Origin: Marinilactibacillus sp042660675
GTDB taxonomy: Bacteria > Bacillota > Bacilli > Lactobacillales > Carnobacteriaceae_A
NCBI RefSeq assembly: GCF_042660675.1
Contig: NZ_JBHSUL010000026.1
Location: forward strand, 1 to 43,787
Length of the DNA: 43,787 nucleotides
Reading direction: 5' to 3'
Shown in pieces: positions 17,223 through 25,927 of this stretch. A model generated the notes under the pieces. That model saw only the letters and a program-made list of their open reading frames with translations. It was not told the DNA's origin and made no database searches. The position numbers and the translations under genes were made by a program. Each line of letters begins with the position of its first letter. Position 1 is the stretch's first letter.

Positions 17223-18372
17223 CTGCAGTTTCCTTTTCATTTTTAGTCTTTTGTCTATCCCAAAGTTTTAACGGAATATTTTCAAACAGTAAAGAATCTA
17301 AACTAGTGACCGTGATTCCTAGAAGTCTAATCCCTTTTGATACTGAACCTTCTTCCTCAAAAATCCTTAGCGCACTTACAAAAAGTTCGTCTGCATCTTG
17401 AATATATTCAGGAAATGTCTTGCGTCTTGTAAGCGTGCTGAAGTCATTGTATCTAATTTTGAGTACAACTGTTTTACCGTGCTTTTGACTCTTTTTCAAA
17501 GATGCAAAAGTAAGATTGGCGATTTGGCGAAGAGACCGGGTTACTTCTTCCTCTGATTTCAGATCATCTAAAAATGTTTTTTCTTTACCGACCGATTTAC
17601 GCGTTCGATCAGCGACTACCGCACTGTCGTCAATCCCTCTAACTTTACGGTAAAGAGAATGGCCCATTTTACCAAAATGAGAAACAAGTTCCATCTCATC
17701 CTGATCAAACAGGTCTTGTCCGTTAAAAATTCCTAGTGCATGCATTTTTTCTACTGATTTTTTTCCTACACCATAATATTTTTCAATGGGCAAACTCGTT
17801 AGAAACCCATGAGCATCATCTGGTGGAATAACGGTTATGCCTGAAGGCTTTTTAAAGTCAGAGGCTAGTTTTGCGAGAAATTTATTGTAGGATACGCCTG
17901 CTGAACAAGTCAAGCCTAGTTCGTAATAAATTTCTTTTTGAATTCTTTGTGCAATTAACGTCGCACTATTTAAATTAATCTTATTTTCAGTTATATCAAG
18001 ATAAGCCTCATCAAGAGATAGCGGTTGAATTAAATCCGTGTACCGCTTGAATATTGCTCGAATCTCTTCTGATATAGAACGATAAAGTTCAAAGTTCCCA
18101 GAAACAAATATCCCATCTGGACATAGTTCGTAAGCCTTTTGAGCACTCATAGCTGAGTGAATTCCGAATTTTCTAGCTTCGTAGCTAGCCGTAGCCACGA
18201 CCCCTCTACCACCATTTTCTTTTGGATGCCTAGCAATAATAACTGGCTTACCTCGTAAAGAAGGATTTTCTCTAACTTCTACAGAAGCATAGAATGCATC
18301 CATATCAATATGAATGATTTTTCTAGATGTATCCCTCTCAGGTTCATCAAAAGTTAGAATACCATATTTCAT
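17206..18372 (-). CDS. dinB: DNA polymerase IV (DinB)
   Basis: A Y-family translesion polymerase. The catalytic Asp residues lie in HIDMDAFYASVE (starting residue 21) and SLDEAYLD (119-126). The little-finger region with KTVVLKIRYNDF follows, and the protein ends at 388 aa, slightly longer than E. coli DinB (351). It lacks an obvious C-terminal beta-clamp motif that I can be sure of, although LLFENIPLKLW near the end could serve. The start ATG follows AGAGGTGA. It is first in the dinB-ytoI-nrnA unit, with overlapping downstream start. No convincing LexA box lies upstream. Confidence 0.95.
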   Translation of the reverse strand: MKYGILTFDEPERDTSRKIIHIDMDAFYASVEVRENPSLRGKPVIIARHPKENGGRGVVATASYEARKFGIHSAMSAQKAYELCPDGIFVSGNFELYRSISEEIRAIFKRYTDLIQPLSLDEAYLDITENKINLNSATLIAQRIQKEIYYELGLTCSAGVSYNKFLAKLASDFKKPSGITVIPPDDAHGFLTSLPIEKYYGVGKKSVEKMHALGIFNGQDLFDQDEMELVSHFGKMGHSLYRKVRGIDDSAVVADRTRKSVGKEKTFLDDLKSEEEVTRSLRQIANLTFASLKKSQKHGKTVVLKIRYNDFSTLTRRKTFPEYIQDADELFVSALRIFEEEGSVSKGIRLLGITVTSLDSLLFENIPLKLWDRQKTKNEKETADGDEA

Positions 18373-18474
18373 CGGTTCACCTCTTTAGTTCATTTACCCG
18401 AGTTCGAAATTTGCACATTTATTACTTTATACCCTTTAATCTTACCTTTAAAATTTAAAGTATCTACTAAAATG

Positions 18475-18480
18475 ATTATA
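18475..18480 (-). promoter_or_regulatory. Possible -10 element for dinB
   Basis: A perfect TATAAT on the minus strand, about 100 bases before dinB, with only a weak -35 match 17 bases upstream. It is the best promoter candidate in the 18373-18546 gap. Confidence 0.4.
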
Positions 18481-18546
18481 CTAGAAATTCCCTTCAAGTA
18501 GCATTGTGTTTTAGACTATATTGTTACATCTAGTAAAACGACAAAC

Positions 18547-18586
18547 AAAAAGACAGAGAATGAGCGCACCCACCTCTGTCTTTTTC
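18547..18586 (-). terminator. Terminator after comN-like gene
   Basis: AAAAAGACAGA pairs with TCTGTCTTTTT around a loop of about 17 bases, immediately after the comN-like stop codon on the minus strand. It separates that gene from dinB and ends the transcript that includes yajC. Confidence 0.88.
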
Positions 18587-18587
18587 T

Positions 18588-18872
18588 TTATGATCTCAGT
18601 ATATCTCCAAAATCCATCTCATCAAGAGAGGAGACATTATAAACTTGAGCTTCAAGCGAAGCGTAGTTGAAGTAATCATTCAGTCCGATACCCATAATGG
18701 CTTTTACTTCTTCATGGTACCTCTCGGGACGAATGTGTTTCCACAGAAAAGTATTGCAATATTTCCAAAGATCTTCGATCGTGACTTGATCATAGCCATT
18801 CTTTGAAAATTCCTCCTGCTTCATTTTCAGCCAAACCTCATAATTCATAAAAGTCTGCGTTTGAAAGTCCAA
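18588..18872 (-). CDS. comN: ComN-like post-transcriptional regulator
   Basis: A 94-residue helical protein resembling the ComN/YrzD family (post-transcriptional regulator domain). In B. subtilis ComN promotes comEA mRNA accumulation at division sites and poles with DivIVA. The features used are the length, the conserved LWKYCNTFLWK region and the position next to yajC. The start is TTG at 18872, supported by an AAAGGAGG site six bases upstream; the first in-frame ATG (18848) has no such site. It lies 31 bases after yajC. Role here is inferred. Confidence 0.75.
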   Translation of the reverse strand: MDFQTQTFMNYEVWLKMKQEEFSKNGYDQVTIEDLWKYCNTFLWKHIRPERYHEEVKAIMGIGLNDYFNYASLEAQVYNVSSLDEMDFGDILRS

Positions 18873-18903
18873 AAGGTACCTCCTTTATTACTGAGTTATC
18901 GGT

Positions 18904-19245
18904 TTATAATTCTTCTTCATCAGTTGAATCGGGTGTATTCGTACCTAATTCTTCTGGTGCAGTCGTTTGGACACTATCAACTTTTGTTACGATACGAGAA
19001 ATCGCACGACGTTCAAATGTTAAATAAATGCCTTCACAGTCTAAAACAACTGTCTTTCCTTCTGAATCAACTTCATCAATTACGCCGTGAAGTCCACCGA
19101 TTGTTACGATAGAGTCACCTTTTTGTAATGAATTCAGCATGTTTTGAGCTTCTTTTGCTCGTTTTTGTTGCGGTCTTACCATCAAGAAGTATGCAATTGC
19201 GATAATAAAAACAAAAGGTAAAACTGATCCAAATATTGCTTCCAT
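18904..19245 (-). CDS. yajC: Preprotein translocase accessory subunit YajC
   Basis: A small inner-membrane protein of the SecDF-YajC holotranslocase. One N-terminal membrane segment (about residues 5-22) precedes the family motif MVRPQQKRAKE and the conserved GDSIVTIGGLHGVI region. I chose ATG 19245, seven bases after GGAGG, giving 113 aa; the upstream in-frame ATG lies before the ribosome-binding site. The acidic C-terminus (TDEEEL) fits the general acidic trend in this genome. It follows tgt, the standard order. Confidence 0.93.
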   Translation of the reverse strand: MEAIFGSVLPFVFIIAIAYFLMVRPQQKRAKEAQNMLNSLQKGDSIVTIGGLHGVIDEVDSEGKTVVLDCEGIYLTFERRAISRIVTKVDSVQTTAPEELGTNTPDSTDEEEL

Positions 19246-19355
19246 GTTATTTCCTCCATTATTCATTTCTTTATCATAGACTGTGAGTCGCTTAAAGCCC
19301 TGATAATTTAAATGTTTTTTATTTCTTTAGCCTAGTTCGTTTAGGCAGTGATTAG

Positions 19356-19377
19356 ATGTTTAAATAAATTTAAACAT
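19356..19377. repeat. Perfect palindrome upstream of yajC
   Basis: ATGTTTAAAT and ATTTAAACAT are perfect 10-base inverted arms around a two-base centre. With no T tail it does not look like a terminator; it has the form of a dimeric repressor operator, about 110 bases before yajC. Confidence 0.5.
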
Positions 19378-19437
19378 TAACGACACCTATTACCTTATCA
19401 GATTTTGTAAGCGAATGCTACATAAGTTTGAATCGAA

Positions 19438-20583
19438 TTAAAAGTTTTTAGCATCCGGTTTGTTGTATCCATACTCTTCAAAAAAGGCTTCTTTGAATTC
19501 AAGAAGATTGTCTTCTCTGATCGCCTGGCGCACCTTTTTCATTAAATCTAATAAAAAGTACAAGTTATGATAGCTTGTCAGTCGAAGGCCAAACGTTTCA
19601 TCCGATTTAATCAAATGACGAATATACGCTCTAGAATAATTGCGACAAGTATAGCAATTACACTTATCATCAAGTGGTCCAAAATCTCTGGCATATTGAG
19701 CATTTTTGATCACAACTCTACCCTTACTCGTCATTGTTGTGCCATTTCGTGCAATTCGAGTAGGTAATACACAGTCAAACATGTCAACGCCTCTCATTAC
19801 ACCTTCTATTAAGGCATCTGGTGTGCCAACCCCCATGAGATAACGTGGCTTGTCTTCAGGTAATAATGGTGTTGTGAAGTCCAAAACACGATACATTTCT
19901 TTTTTAGGCTCGCCTACCGAAAGTCCACCGATTGAATAACCGGAAAAGTCCATACTAACTAGGTCTTTTGCCGACTGCTTTCTCAAGTCTTCAAAACCTG
20001 CACCTTGAACAATCCCAAATAATCCTTGTCTGTCATAATTTTTATGCGCCTCAAGGCCTCTTTCTGCCCATCTTGATGTACGTTCCACAGATTTTTTTAC
20101 ATAGTCATAGCTTTCATCAAATGGTGGACATTCGTCAAAACTCATCATAATATCAGATCCAAGACTATTTTGAATTTGAATAGCCTTCTCTGGAGACAAA
20201 AATAATTTTGAACCATCAAGGTGACTTCTGAAATGAACCCCTTCTTCTTTGATATCTCTCATATCAGATAAGGAAAACACTTGAAAACCGCCTGAATCCG
20301 TTAGAATGCCTTTGTCCCATTGCATGAATTCATGCAATCCACCTGCTTCTTCTACAATATCTTCTCCTGGTCTTAGCCAGAGATGATACGTATTACTCAA
20401 TATAATACCTGCACCCATTTCTTCTAGCTCTTCAGGCGCAATCGTTTTGACACTTGCAAGTGTTCCAACAGGCATGAACATAGGGGTTTCAAAAGTTCCA
20501 TGTGGCGTCTCGATTTTCCCAAGTCTTGCTCCTGTATGTTTTTCTTTTTTCTCTAAATGATACTTTATCGGATGATCTATCAT
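19438..20583 (-). CDS. tgt: Queuine tRNA-ribosyltransferase Tgt
   Basis: Exchanges guanine-34 for preQ1 in tRNAs with GUN anticodons. The motifs are DSGGFQVFSL with the catalytic base Asp, FGIVQGAG, and SIGGLSVGE; the zinc site is CNCYTCRNY followed by a His in YIRHL. I chose ATG 20583 (GAGGG five bases upstream; 381 aa) over a TTG at 20595. It lies 32 bases after queA, so the two preQ1-pathway enzymes are co-transcribed. The window's Asp-GTC tRNA genes are substrates. Confidence 0.96.
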   Translation of the reverse strand: MIDHPIKYHLEKKEKHTGARLGKIETPHGTFETPMFMPVGTLASVKTIAPEELEEMGAGIILSNTYHLWLRPGEDIVEEAGGLHEFMQWDKGILTDSGGFQVFSLSDMRDIKEEGVHFRSHLDGSKLFLSPEKAIQIQNSLGSDIMMSFDECPPFDESYDYVKKSVERTSRWAERGLEAHKNYDRQGLFGIVQGAGFEDLRKQSAKDLVSMDFSGYSIGGLSVGEPKKEMYRVLDFTTPLLPEDKPRYLMGVGTPDALIEGVMRGVDMFDCVLPTRIARNGTTMTSKGRVVIKNAQYARDFGPLDDKCNCYTCRNYSRAYIRHLIKSDETFGLRLTSYHNLYFLLDLMKKVRQAIREDNLLEFKEAFFEEYGYNKPDAKNF

Positions 20584-20615
20584 TGTAACCCTCAATTTCT
20601 TTTAATTTAATTTCT

Positions 20616-21653
20616 TTACTTTTTTAAAAACATAGCATCCCCAAAACTGAAGAAGCGGTACTGTTCTTCAACAGCGTGATTATATGCTTTCAAGACAAAT
20701 TCTCTTCCAGCAAACGCACTGACTAGCATAATCAATGTAGATTTTGGCAAATGGAAGTTTGTCAAAAAGGCGTCCACCACTTTGAACTGGTAACCAGGTG
20801 CGATAAAGATGTCCGTCCATCCACTATCGGCTTCAAGCTTTCCATTGAATTTCGTTCCAATGGTCTCAAGCGTTCTAATAGAAGTGGTTCCTACTGCAAC
20901 GATTTTACCACCGTTTTCTCTAATATCATTCAATGTCTGAGCGGATTCAGCAGATAACTGGTAAAATTCTTCATGCATCTTATGTTCATCTAAGTTTTCT
21001 ACATTAACTGGACGGAATGTTCCAAGCCCAACATGTAAGGTTAAGAAAACAATCTTTACACCTTTCGCTTCAACTTTTTCGATGATTTCTTTTGTGAAGT
21101 GTAGACCAGCAGTTGGTGCTGCAGCAGATCCATTTTCTTTTGCATAAACGGTTTGATATCTGTCTTGATCTTCTAATCTTTCCTTGATATAAGGTGGTAG
21201 AGGCATTTCACCAAGAGATTCTAGGGTCTCTAAGAAAATCCCTTCGTAAGAAAACTCCACGATTCTTCCGCCATGTTCTAACTCTTCTTGAACAATTCCG
21301 ACTAATCGACCGTCTCCGAAAAGAATTTTTGTCCCTACTTTAGCTTTTTTAGCTGGCTTGGCAAGCGTTTCCCACTTATCCCCTGTTGTATTTTTCAAAA
21401 GTAGTAGTTCAATGTGAGCGCCAGTTTCTTCTTTCTCTCCATGTAACCGGGCAGGTAGTACGCGCGTATTATTCATAACTAAGGCGTCTCCAGCTTGCAG
21501 TTCGTCTATAATATCTTCAAACTTCTGATCTTTAATAGTTTGATCTGAAGTAGAAAGGACCATCATTTTTGAGGAAGATCTATCTTCAAGCGGGGTTTGT
21601 GCAATCAAGCTTTCTGGCAAATTAAAGTCAAAGTCTTCTGTAGTTAACATCAC
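20616..21653 (-). CDS. queA: S-adenosylmethionine:tRNA ribosyltransferase-isomerase QueA
   Basis: Converts preQ1-tRNA to epoxyqueuosine using SAM as ribosyl donor. The sequence matches the family from FDLPESLIAQ-like start (FNLPESLIAQTP) through AAPTAGLHFT and LHVGLGTF to NFHLPKSTL. Length (about 345 aa) is normal. The start may be GTG 21653 (eight bases after AAGGAG) or ATG 21650 (eleven). It lies 30 bases after ruvB in the ruvA-ruvB-queA-tgt run, conserved in Bacillus and lactobacilli. Confidence 0.95.
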   Translation of the reverse strand: MMLTTEDFDFNLPESLIAQTPLEDRSSSKMMVLSTSDQTIKDQKFEDIIDELQAGDALVMNNTRVLPARLHGEKEETGAHIELLLLKNTTGDKWETLAKPAKKAKVGTKILFGDGRLVGIVQEELEHGGRIVEFSYEGIFLETLESLGEMPLPPYIKERLEDQDRYQTVYAKENGSAAAPTAGLHFTKEIIEKVEAKGVKIVFLTLHVGLGTFRPVNVENLDEHKMHEEFYQLSAESAQTLNDIRENGGKIVAVGTTSIRTLETIGTKFNGKLEADSGWTDIFIAPGYQFKVVDAFLTNFHLPKSTLIMLVSAFAGREFVLKAYNHAVEEQYRFFSFGDAMFLKK

Positions 21654-21683
21654 AATTTTCTCTCCTTTTTATTCTATGATGCT

Positions 21684-22694
21684 TTAAAGATGTTTTTCAG
21701 GTAAGTCAAAATGTTGGTAGGCTTTAGCTGTTGCTATTCGACCTCTAGGTGTTCGCTGAATGAATCCCTCTTTCAAGAGATAAGGTTCCACCATGTCTTC
21801 AATCGTCTCCATCTCTTCACCAATGTTTGCAGACAATGTATTTAATCCAACTGGTCCACCATTATATAGAGTAATCATTGTCATCAGTAGTTTCTGATCA
21901 ACAGTATCTAGACCATGGCTATCGACTCTCAATAAATCCAAAGCTTTAGAAGCAATGTCTTCATTAACGATGCCTTCACCGACGACTTCAGCATAATCGC
22001 GTACCCTCTTCAACAATCGATTTGCAATACGTGGTGTTCCTCTTGATCTTCTAGCAAGTTCGATTGCACCTGTTTCATCTGTTTGTGTATTCAATACGTC
22101 TGCCGTACGCTCCACAATTTCTTTTAAGTCTTGTTCATCATAATATTCCATATGCGATAGGATTCCAAAGCGATCTCTTAAAGGTGCAGATAGTGTTCCG
22201 GCACGCGTTGTTGCACCTATTAGAGTGAATGGGGGCAAGGGGAAATGCACTGGATGGGCTGTTTCTCCTTGGCCAATAATAATATCGATATAATAATCTT
22301 CCATTGCCGAGTAAAGCATCTCTTCAACGACTCTTGGTAGCCGATGAATCTCATCTATAAACAAAATTCCACCTGGCTCTAAATCGTTCAATAGCGCAAC
22401 TAGATCTCCCGGTTTCTCTATAGCCGGTCCACTCGTTGTTCTGATTGTTGACTTCATTTCGTTTGCTATAACCATTGCCATTGTTGTCTTTCCGAGTCCC
22501 GGCGGTCCATAAAGAAGAACATGGTCTAAAGCTTCTTCACGATTCTTTGCTGCTTCGATATAAATCAAAAGCTCTTGTTTGATTTTATCTTGGCCAATAT
22601 ACTGATCGAAATATTGCGGACGCAAGGACTTTTCCAAAGAGCCTTCTGATGCACTCAATAACTCTTCCGACGTCAATCTATCTTCACTCTCCAC
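21684..22694 (-). CDS. ruvB: Holliday junction branch-migration ATPase RuvB
   Basis: The hexameric motor that drives Holliday junction branch migration with RuvA. Walker A GPPGLGKTT is near residue 64, Walker B IDEIH near 118, and a sensor region GATTRAG follows; the C-terminal winged helix ends QRTPRGRIAT. Length (336 aa) is typical. The start is GTG at 22694, seven bases after GGAGG. It lies 23 bases after ruvA. Confidence 0.97.
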   Translation of the reverse strand: MESEDRLTSEELLSASEGSLEKSLRPQYFDQYIGQDKIKQELLIYIEAAKNREEALDHVLLYGPPGLGKTTMAMVIANEMKSTIRTTSGPAIEKPGDLVALLNDLEPGGILFIDEIHRLPRVVEEMLYSAMEDYYIDIIIGQGETAHPVHFPLPPFTLIGATTRAGTLSAPLRDRFGILSHMEYYDEQDLKEIVERTADVLNTQTDETGAIELARRSRGTPRIANRLLKRVRDYAEVVGEGIVNEDIASKALDLLRVDSHGLDTVDQKLLMTMITLYNGGPVGLNTLSANIGEEMETIEDMVEPYLLKEGFIQRTPRGRIATAKAYQHFDLPEKHL

Positions 22695-22717
22695 TACTGC
22701 ACCTCCTTTTTATCGTA

Positions 22718-23329
22718 TTATTTCATTAATAATTTCAAGCCTTCTCTAATGTAGGCATCTGTAGTTGTTTGTCCCATAGCTTCTAAAGACTTTTTAACTC
22801 TTACGACATCTCTCTTAGAATACCCTAGAGCTATTAAGGCTTCTGTAGCTTCCTGTAAAGAAAGGTTTCCATTATCTTCTTCAAATGACAACTCCTCTGA
22901 AAGTTGCCCAGTAAACTGATCGATACTTAATTCAGATAACTTTCCTTTCAAGTCCAGTACGATCTGAGAAGCTGTTTTCTTGCCAACACCTGGAAATTTC
23001 TGCAAGAATTTCACATCTTCTTGTTCGATTGCCTGAATAAGCCCTCTATGATTTTCATTAGCTAAGATAGCCAGTGCACTTTTCGGTCCGATTCCTGAAA
23101 CGTTGATCAGCTTCAAGAAAAGACCTTTCTCCTCGTGCGTTTTAAATCCGAAAAGATTGATATCATCTTGACTAACATTTTGATATAAATACAATTGGAC
23201 TTCTTGATTATGGTAATCGGTATACCGAAAAGGATTCGCCATTAAAACGTGATATCCGATCCCATTCGTTTCGATTACAAGATAACTTGGATAAATGTGT
23301 GTAATGATCCCTTTTATGTATTCGTACAC
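22718..23329 (-). CDS. ruvA: Holliday junction DNA-binding protein RuvA
   Basis: Binds four-way junctions and loads RuvB. The three domains are visible: an OB-fold N-terminus, tandem helix-hairpin-helix motifs (NVSGIGPKSAL and FPGVGKKTASQ), and a C-terminal RuvB-binding domain (EATEALIALGYSKRDV). Length (203 aa) fits. The start is GTG at 23329 after GGGGAA. First gene of the ruvAB-queA-tgt cluster. I saw no LexA box upstream. Confidence 0.96.
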   Translation of the reverse strand: MYEYIKGIITHIYPSYLVIETNGIGYHVLMANPFRYTDYHNQEVQLYLYQNVSQDDINLFGFKTHEEKGLFLKLINVSGIGPKSALAILANENHRGLIQAIEQEDVKFLQKFPGVGKKTASQIVLDLKGKLSELSIDQFTGQLSEELSFEEDNGNLSLQEATEALIALGYSKRDVVRVKKSLEAMGQTTTDAYIREGLKLLMK

Positions 23330-23372
23330 ATAAGTTCCCCTTTTCAGCTAATTTCTTATCTATTGTAACATA

Positions 23373-23410
23373 GAAATACCCAGCCCATAAAATCTTCCTA
23401 GGGGCTGGGA
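23373..23410 (-). terminator. Terminator after msrB
   Basis: CCCAGCCC/GGGCTGGG hairpin just past the msrB stop on the minus strand, with a short tail TATTTCT. The GC-rich stem is strong although the T run is short. Confidence 0.7.
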
Positions 23411-23419
23411 ATCGTTTCT

Positions 23420-23863
23420 TTATGCGTTAAATTCAGACAGATACTCTTCGTATCCTTCTTCTTTTAGTTTAGTTTTAGGAATAAATTTCATCGCTGCAGA
23501 GTTGATACAGTAACGCAAACCACCTTGTTCTGGTATACCGTCTGTAAATACGTGTCCTAAGTGAGAATCTGCTTCACTACTTCTAACTTCTATTCTTTCC
23601 ATGCCATGAGTAGAATCTCTTAATTCTTTAACGCCTCGTTTTTGGATTGGTTTTGAAAATGAAGGCCAACCGCAACCAGCATCATATTTATCGTTAGAAG
23701 AAAATAGTGGTTCACCACTTACAACATCTACAAAAATTCCATCTTCATAAAAATCATCGTATTCACCAGTAAACGCTCGTTCAGTTGCACTGTTTTGAGT
23801 GACCTCGTATTGTTCTCTAGTTAAACGCTGTTTTAACTCTTCATCTGAAAATTGTTTTGCCAT
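23420..23863 (-). CDS. msrB: Peptide-methionine (R)-S-oxide reductase MsrB
   Basis: Repairs the R epimer of methionine sulfoxide. The catalytic Cys lies in RYCINSAAMKF near residue 121, and the conserved CGWPSF and HLGHVF motifs are present. The CxxC zinc pairs found in many MsrB proteins are not evident, which places it in the zinc-free subgroup. It is a single-domain protein (147 aa), not fused to MsrA. It lies 75 bases after mutL; it may share that transcript. Confidence 0.95.
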   Translation of the reverse strand: MAKQFSDEELKQRLTREQYEVTQNSATERAFTGEYDDFYEDGIFVDVVSGEPLFSSNDKYDAGCGWPSFSKPIQKRGVKELRDSTHGMERIEVRSSEADSHLGHVFTDGIPEQGGLRYCINSAAMKFIPKTKLKEEGYEEYLSEFNA

Positions 23864-23938
23864 GATACTATCCCTCCTGTTAACCTACATTGTACCAATA
23901 TATCGTGCAAAATTAAAGGTAATCCGCTCGTTTTTTTA

Positions 23939-25894
23939 CTAATGCGGGTCTTGAATTCTTTTAAACATTTTTTCCATGTCATTATTTGTCATTTGTACCA
24001 GAACCGGACGCCCATGGGGACAGTTGTAGGGGTTTTCTGTTTCTTTCAAGTCTTGTATCAGAACTCTTGCTTCGTTAGGATTTAAATAATGATTCGCTTT
24101 AATTGATCGTTTACAACTCATCATAATAGCTGTAGCTTCTCTGAATTTAGCAACAGATAAATCGTTCTTCTCAAGTAGAAAATCAATCATTTCCTGCACG
24201 ATTGCTTCTTCTTGTCCTGCTTTGAACCACGCTGGATGACGACGAATCAGAAAACTATTCTGACCAAATTCCTCTAATTCAAGCCCCGCTTTCAACAGTT
24301 TATCTGTATGCTCTCGAATGGTAATGGCATCATTTGAAGGATATTCAAGCACGATCGGAACGAGTAATTCCTGCTGAACCGTTCCATCTTTTTCGATCTC
24401 TTTTCTGTAGTACTCATACTTAATTCTTTCTTGAGCCGCATGCTGATCGATAATATAGAGTCCGTCTTCATTTTGAGCAAATAAATAGGTCCCATGCATT
24501 TGACCAACATACTCTAGATGTGGAAATTCACGCATTGATTTTGCTTCTTTGAGCACTCTATCTGCTGTCTTGAGTGGAGATTCAAGAACATGGTTCTCTT
24601 CTGGTATCACAGACTCCTCTGCAGATAAATCTACTGCTGTGTACTTCGGATCGTACTGGTTATCCTCACGAATATCCTGACGGCTTTGATATCGGTAATG
24701 ACCTTCAACAGGGTAAGCAGTCGGTTCATTTTTTTCGGCAAATGGGGCTTCTACTTCTTTGACAGGTTCTCTGAAAAGAGCTTTCTTACTTTCAGTCGGT
24801 TTTTTTGAGTCCATACTTTCTTGCCAATTGAACGTCGTCTGTTCTATCTTATTCTGGTTATTTTCTTTTTTACTGGAATGAATATTGCCTAACGCATTAG
24901 GTATTCTTTGTTGAGACTGCATCAGTCCCCCAACGGCCTCCTTGATCAGTTGACTGAGTTCTTTTTCACTACTGATCCTGACTTGTTGTTTCGTTGGATG
25001 TACATTAACGTCTAACAGCAATGGATCCATCTCTATATTGACCAAAGCTAGAGGATATCTGCCTACCATCAATTTGGAAGAATATCCATCTACGATTGCT
25101 TGGGACAACGCATAGTTCTTGATGTGTCTACCATTGACGACAAGTGTCAAGTAAGATTTACTTGCTCTGGTCAGTTCAGGTAATGAAACATAACCTGAAA
25201 TAGTGAAGTCAAAGTTTGACGCTTCAATGGCTTTCATCTTTTTAGCAGCATCTACACCGTATACACCAGCAATGGCTTGTCTCGCATCTCCATTACCTAC
25301 TGTTTTCAGCAACTGATTTTGGTCACTGAACAATCTGAAACTAATTTCGGGATGAGATAACGCAATTCGGTTGATTGTATCACTGATGTGCGCTAGTTCA
25401 GTTTTAAGTGTTTTGACGTACTTGAGTCGAGCAGGTGTATTGAAAAACAGTTCTTCAACTCTAATCATTGTTCCTCTTCTAGAAGAAGAAGGCTGGTTCT
25501 CAATGATTTCTCCTGCTTTCAACACGACTTTTCTACCTGGGAGATTTTGCTGAGAAGTCTCAATGGTGACCATAGAGACTGAAGCAATACTGGGTAAAGC
25601 TTCTCCTCTGAATCCAAGTGTTCTGATACGAAAAAGGTCTTCATTTGAAATCAGTTTGCTGGTTGCATGACGTTCAAATGCTTTTTGAACCTCATCTGAC
25701 TGGATGCCTTCTCCATCATCTGTCACTTGAATAGATTTAAGCCCAGCTTCTTCTACGTAGATATCGATTTTTGTACTCTTTGCATCAATTGAGTTTTCCA
25801 CCAGTTCCTTTACAACTGATGCCGGTCTTTCAATGACCTCACCGGCTGCTATTTGGTTGGCTAAAATAGAAGACATGATTTTGATCTGGGACAT
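23939..25894 (-). CDS. mutL: DNA mismatch repair endonuclease MutL
   Basis: The mismatch-repair matchmaker. The N-terminal GHKL ATPase carries IAAGEVIERP, ELVENSIDA and RGEALPSI. A disordered linker (about 330-450) leads to the C-terminal dimerisation/endonuclease domain with DQHAAQERIKYEYY, SCKRSIKA and CPHGRPV. Those metal-binding motifs show a latent-endonuclease MutL, as expected in bacteria that lack MutH. Length 651 aa. It lies 33 bases after mutS, in the standard mutS-mutL operon. Confidence 0.97.
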   Translation of the reverse strand: MSQIKIMSSILANQIAAGEVIERPASVVKELVENSIDAKSTKIDIYVEEAGLKSIQVTDDGEGIQSDEVQKAFERHATSKLISNEDLFRIRTLGFRGEALPSIASVSMVTIETSQQNLPGRKVVLKAGEIIENQPSSSRRGTMIRVEELFFNTPARLKYVKTLKTELAHISDTINRIALSHPEISFRLFSDQNQLLKTVGNGDARQAIAGVYGVDAAKKMKAIEASNFDFTISGYVSLPELTRASKSYLTLVVNGRHIKNYALSQAIVDGYSSKLMVGRYPLALVNIEMDPLLLDVNVHPTKQQVRISSEKELSQLIKEAVGGLMQSQQRIPNALGNIHSSKKENNQNKIEQTTFNWQESMDSKKPTESKKALFREPVKEVEAPFAEKNEPTAYPVEGHYRYQSRQDIREDNQYDPKYTAVDLSAEESVIPEENHVLESPLKTADRVLKEAKSMREFPHLEYVGQMHGTYLFAQNEDGLYIIDQHAAQERIKYEYYRKEIEKDGTVQQELLVPIVLEYPSNDAITIREHTDKLLKAGLELEEFGQNSFLIRRHPAWFKAGQEEAIVQEMIDFLLEKNDLSVAKFREATAIMMSCKRSIKANHYLNPNEARVLIQDLKETENPYNCPHGRPVLVQMTNNDMEKMFKRIQDPH

Positions 25895-25927
25895 TTATCT
25901 GGCTCCTTTCTCCATTCAGATGGGTAT

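Noticed and set aside
18404..18425. GAGTTCGAAAT near dinB as a possible SOS box
   Set aside because: Only a half-site (CGAAC on the minus strand) is present; no GTTCG arm lies at the required four-base spacing.
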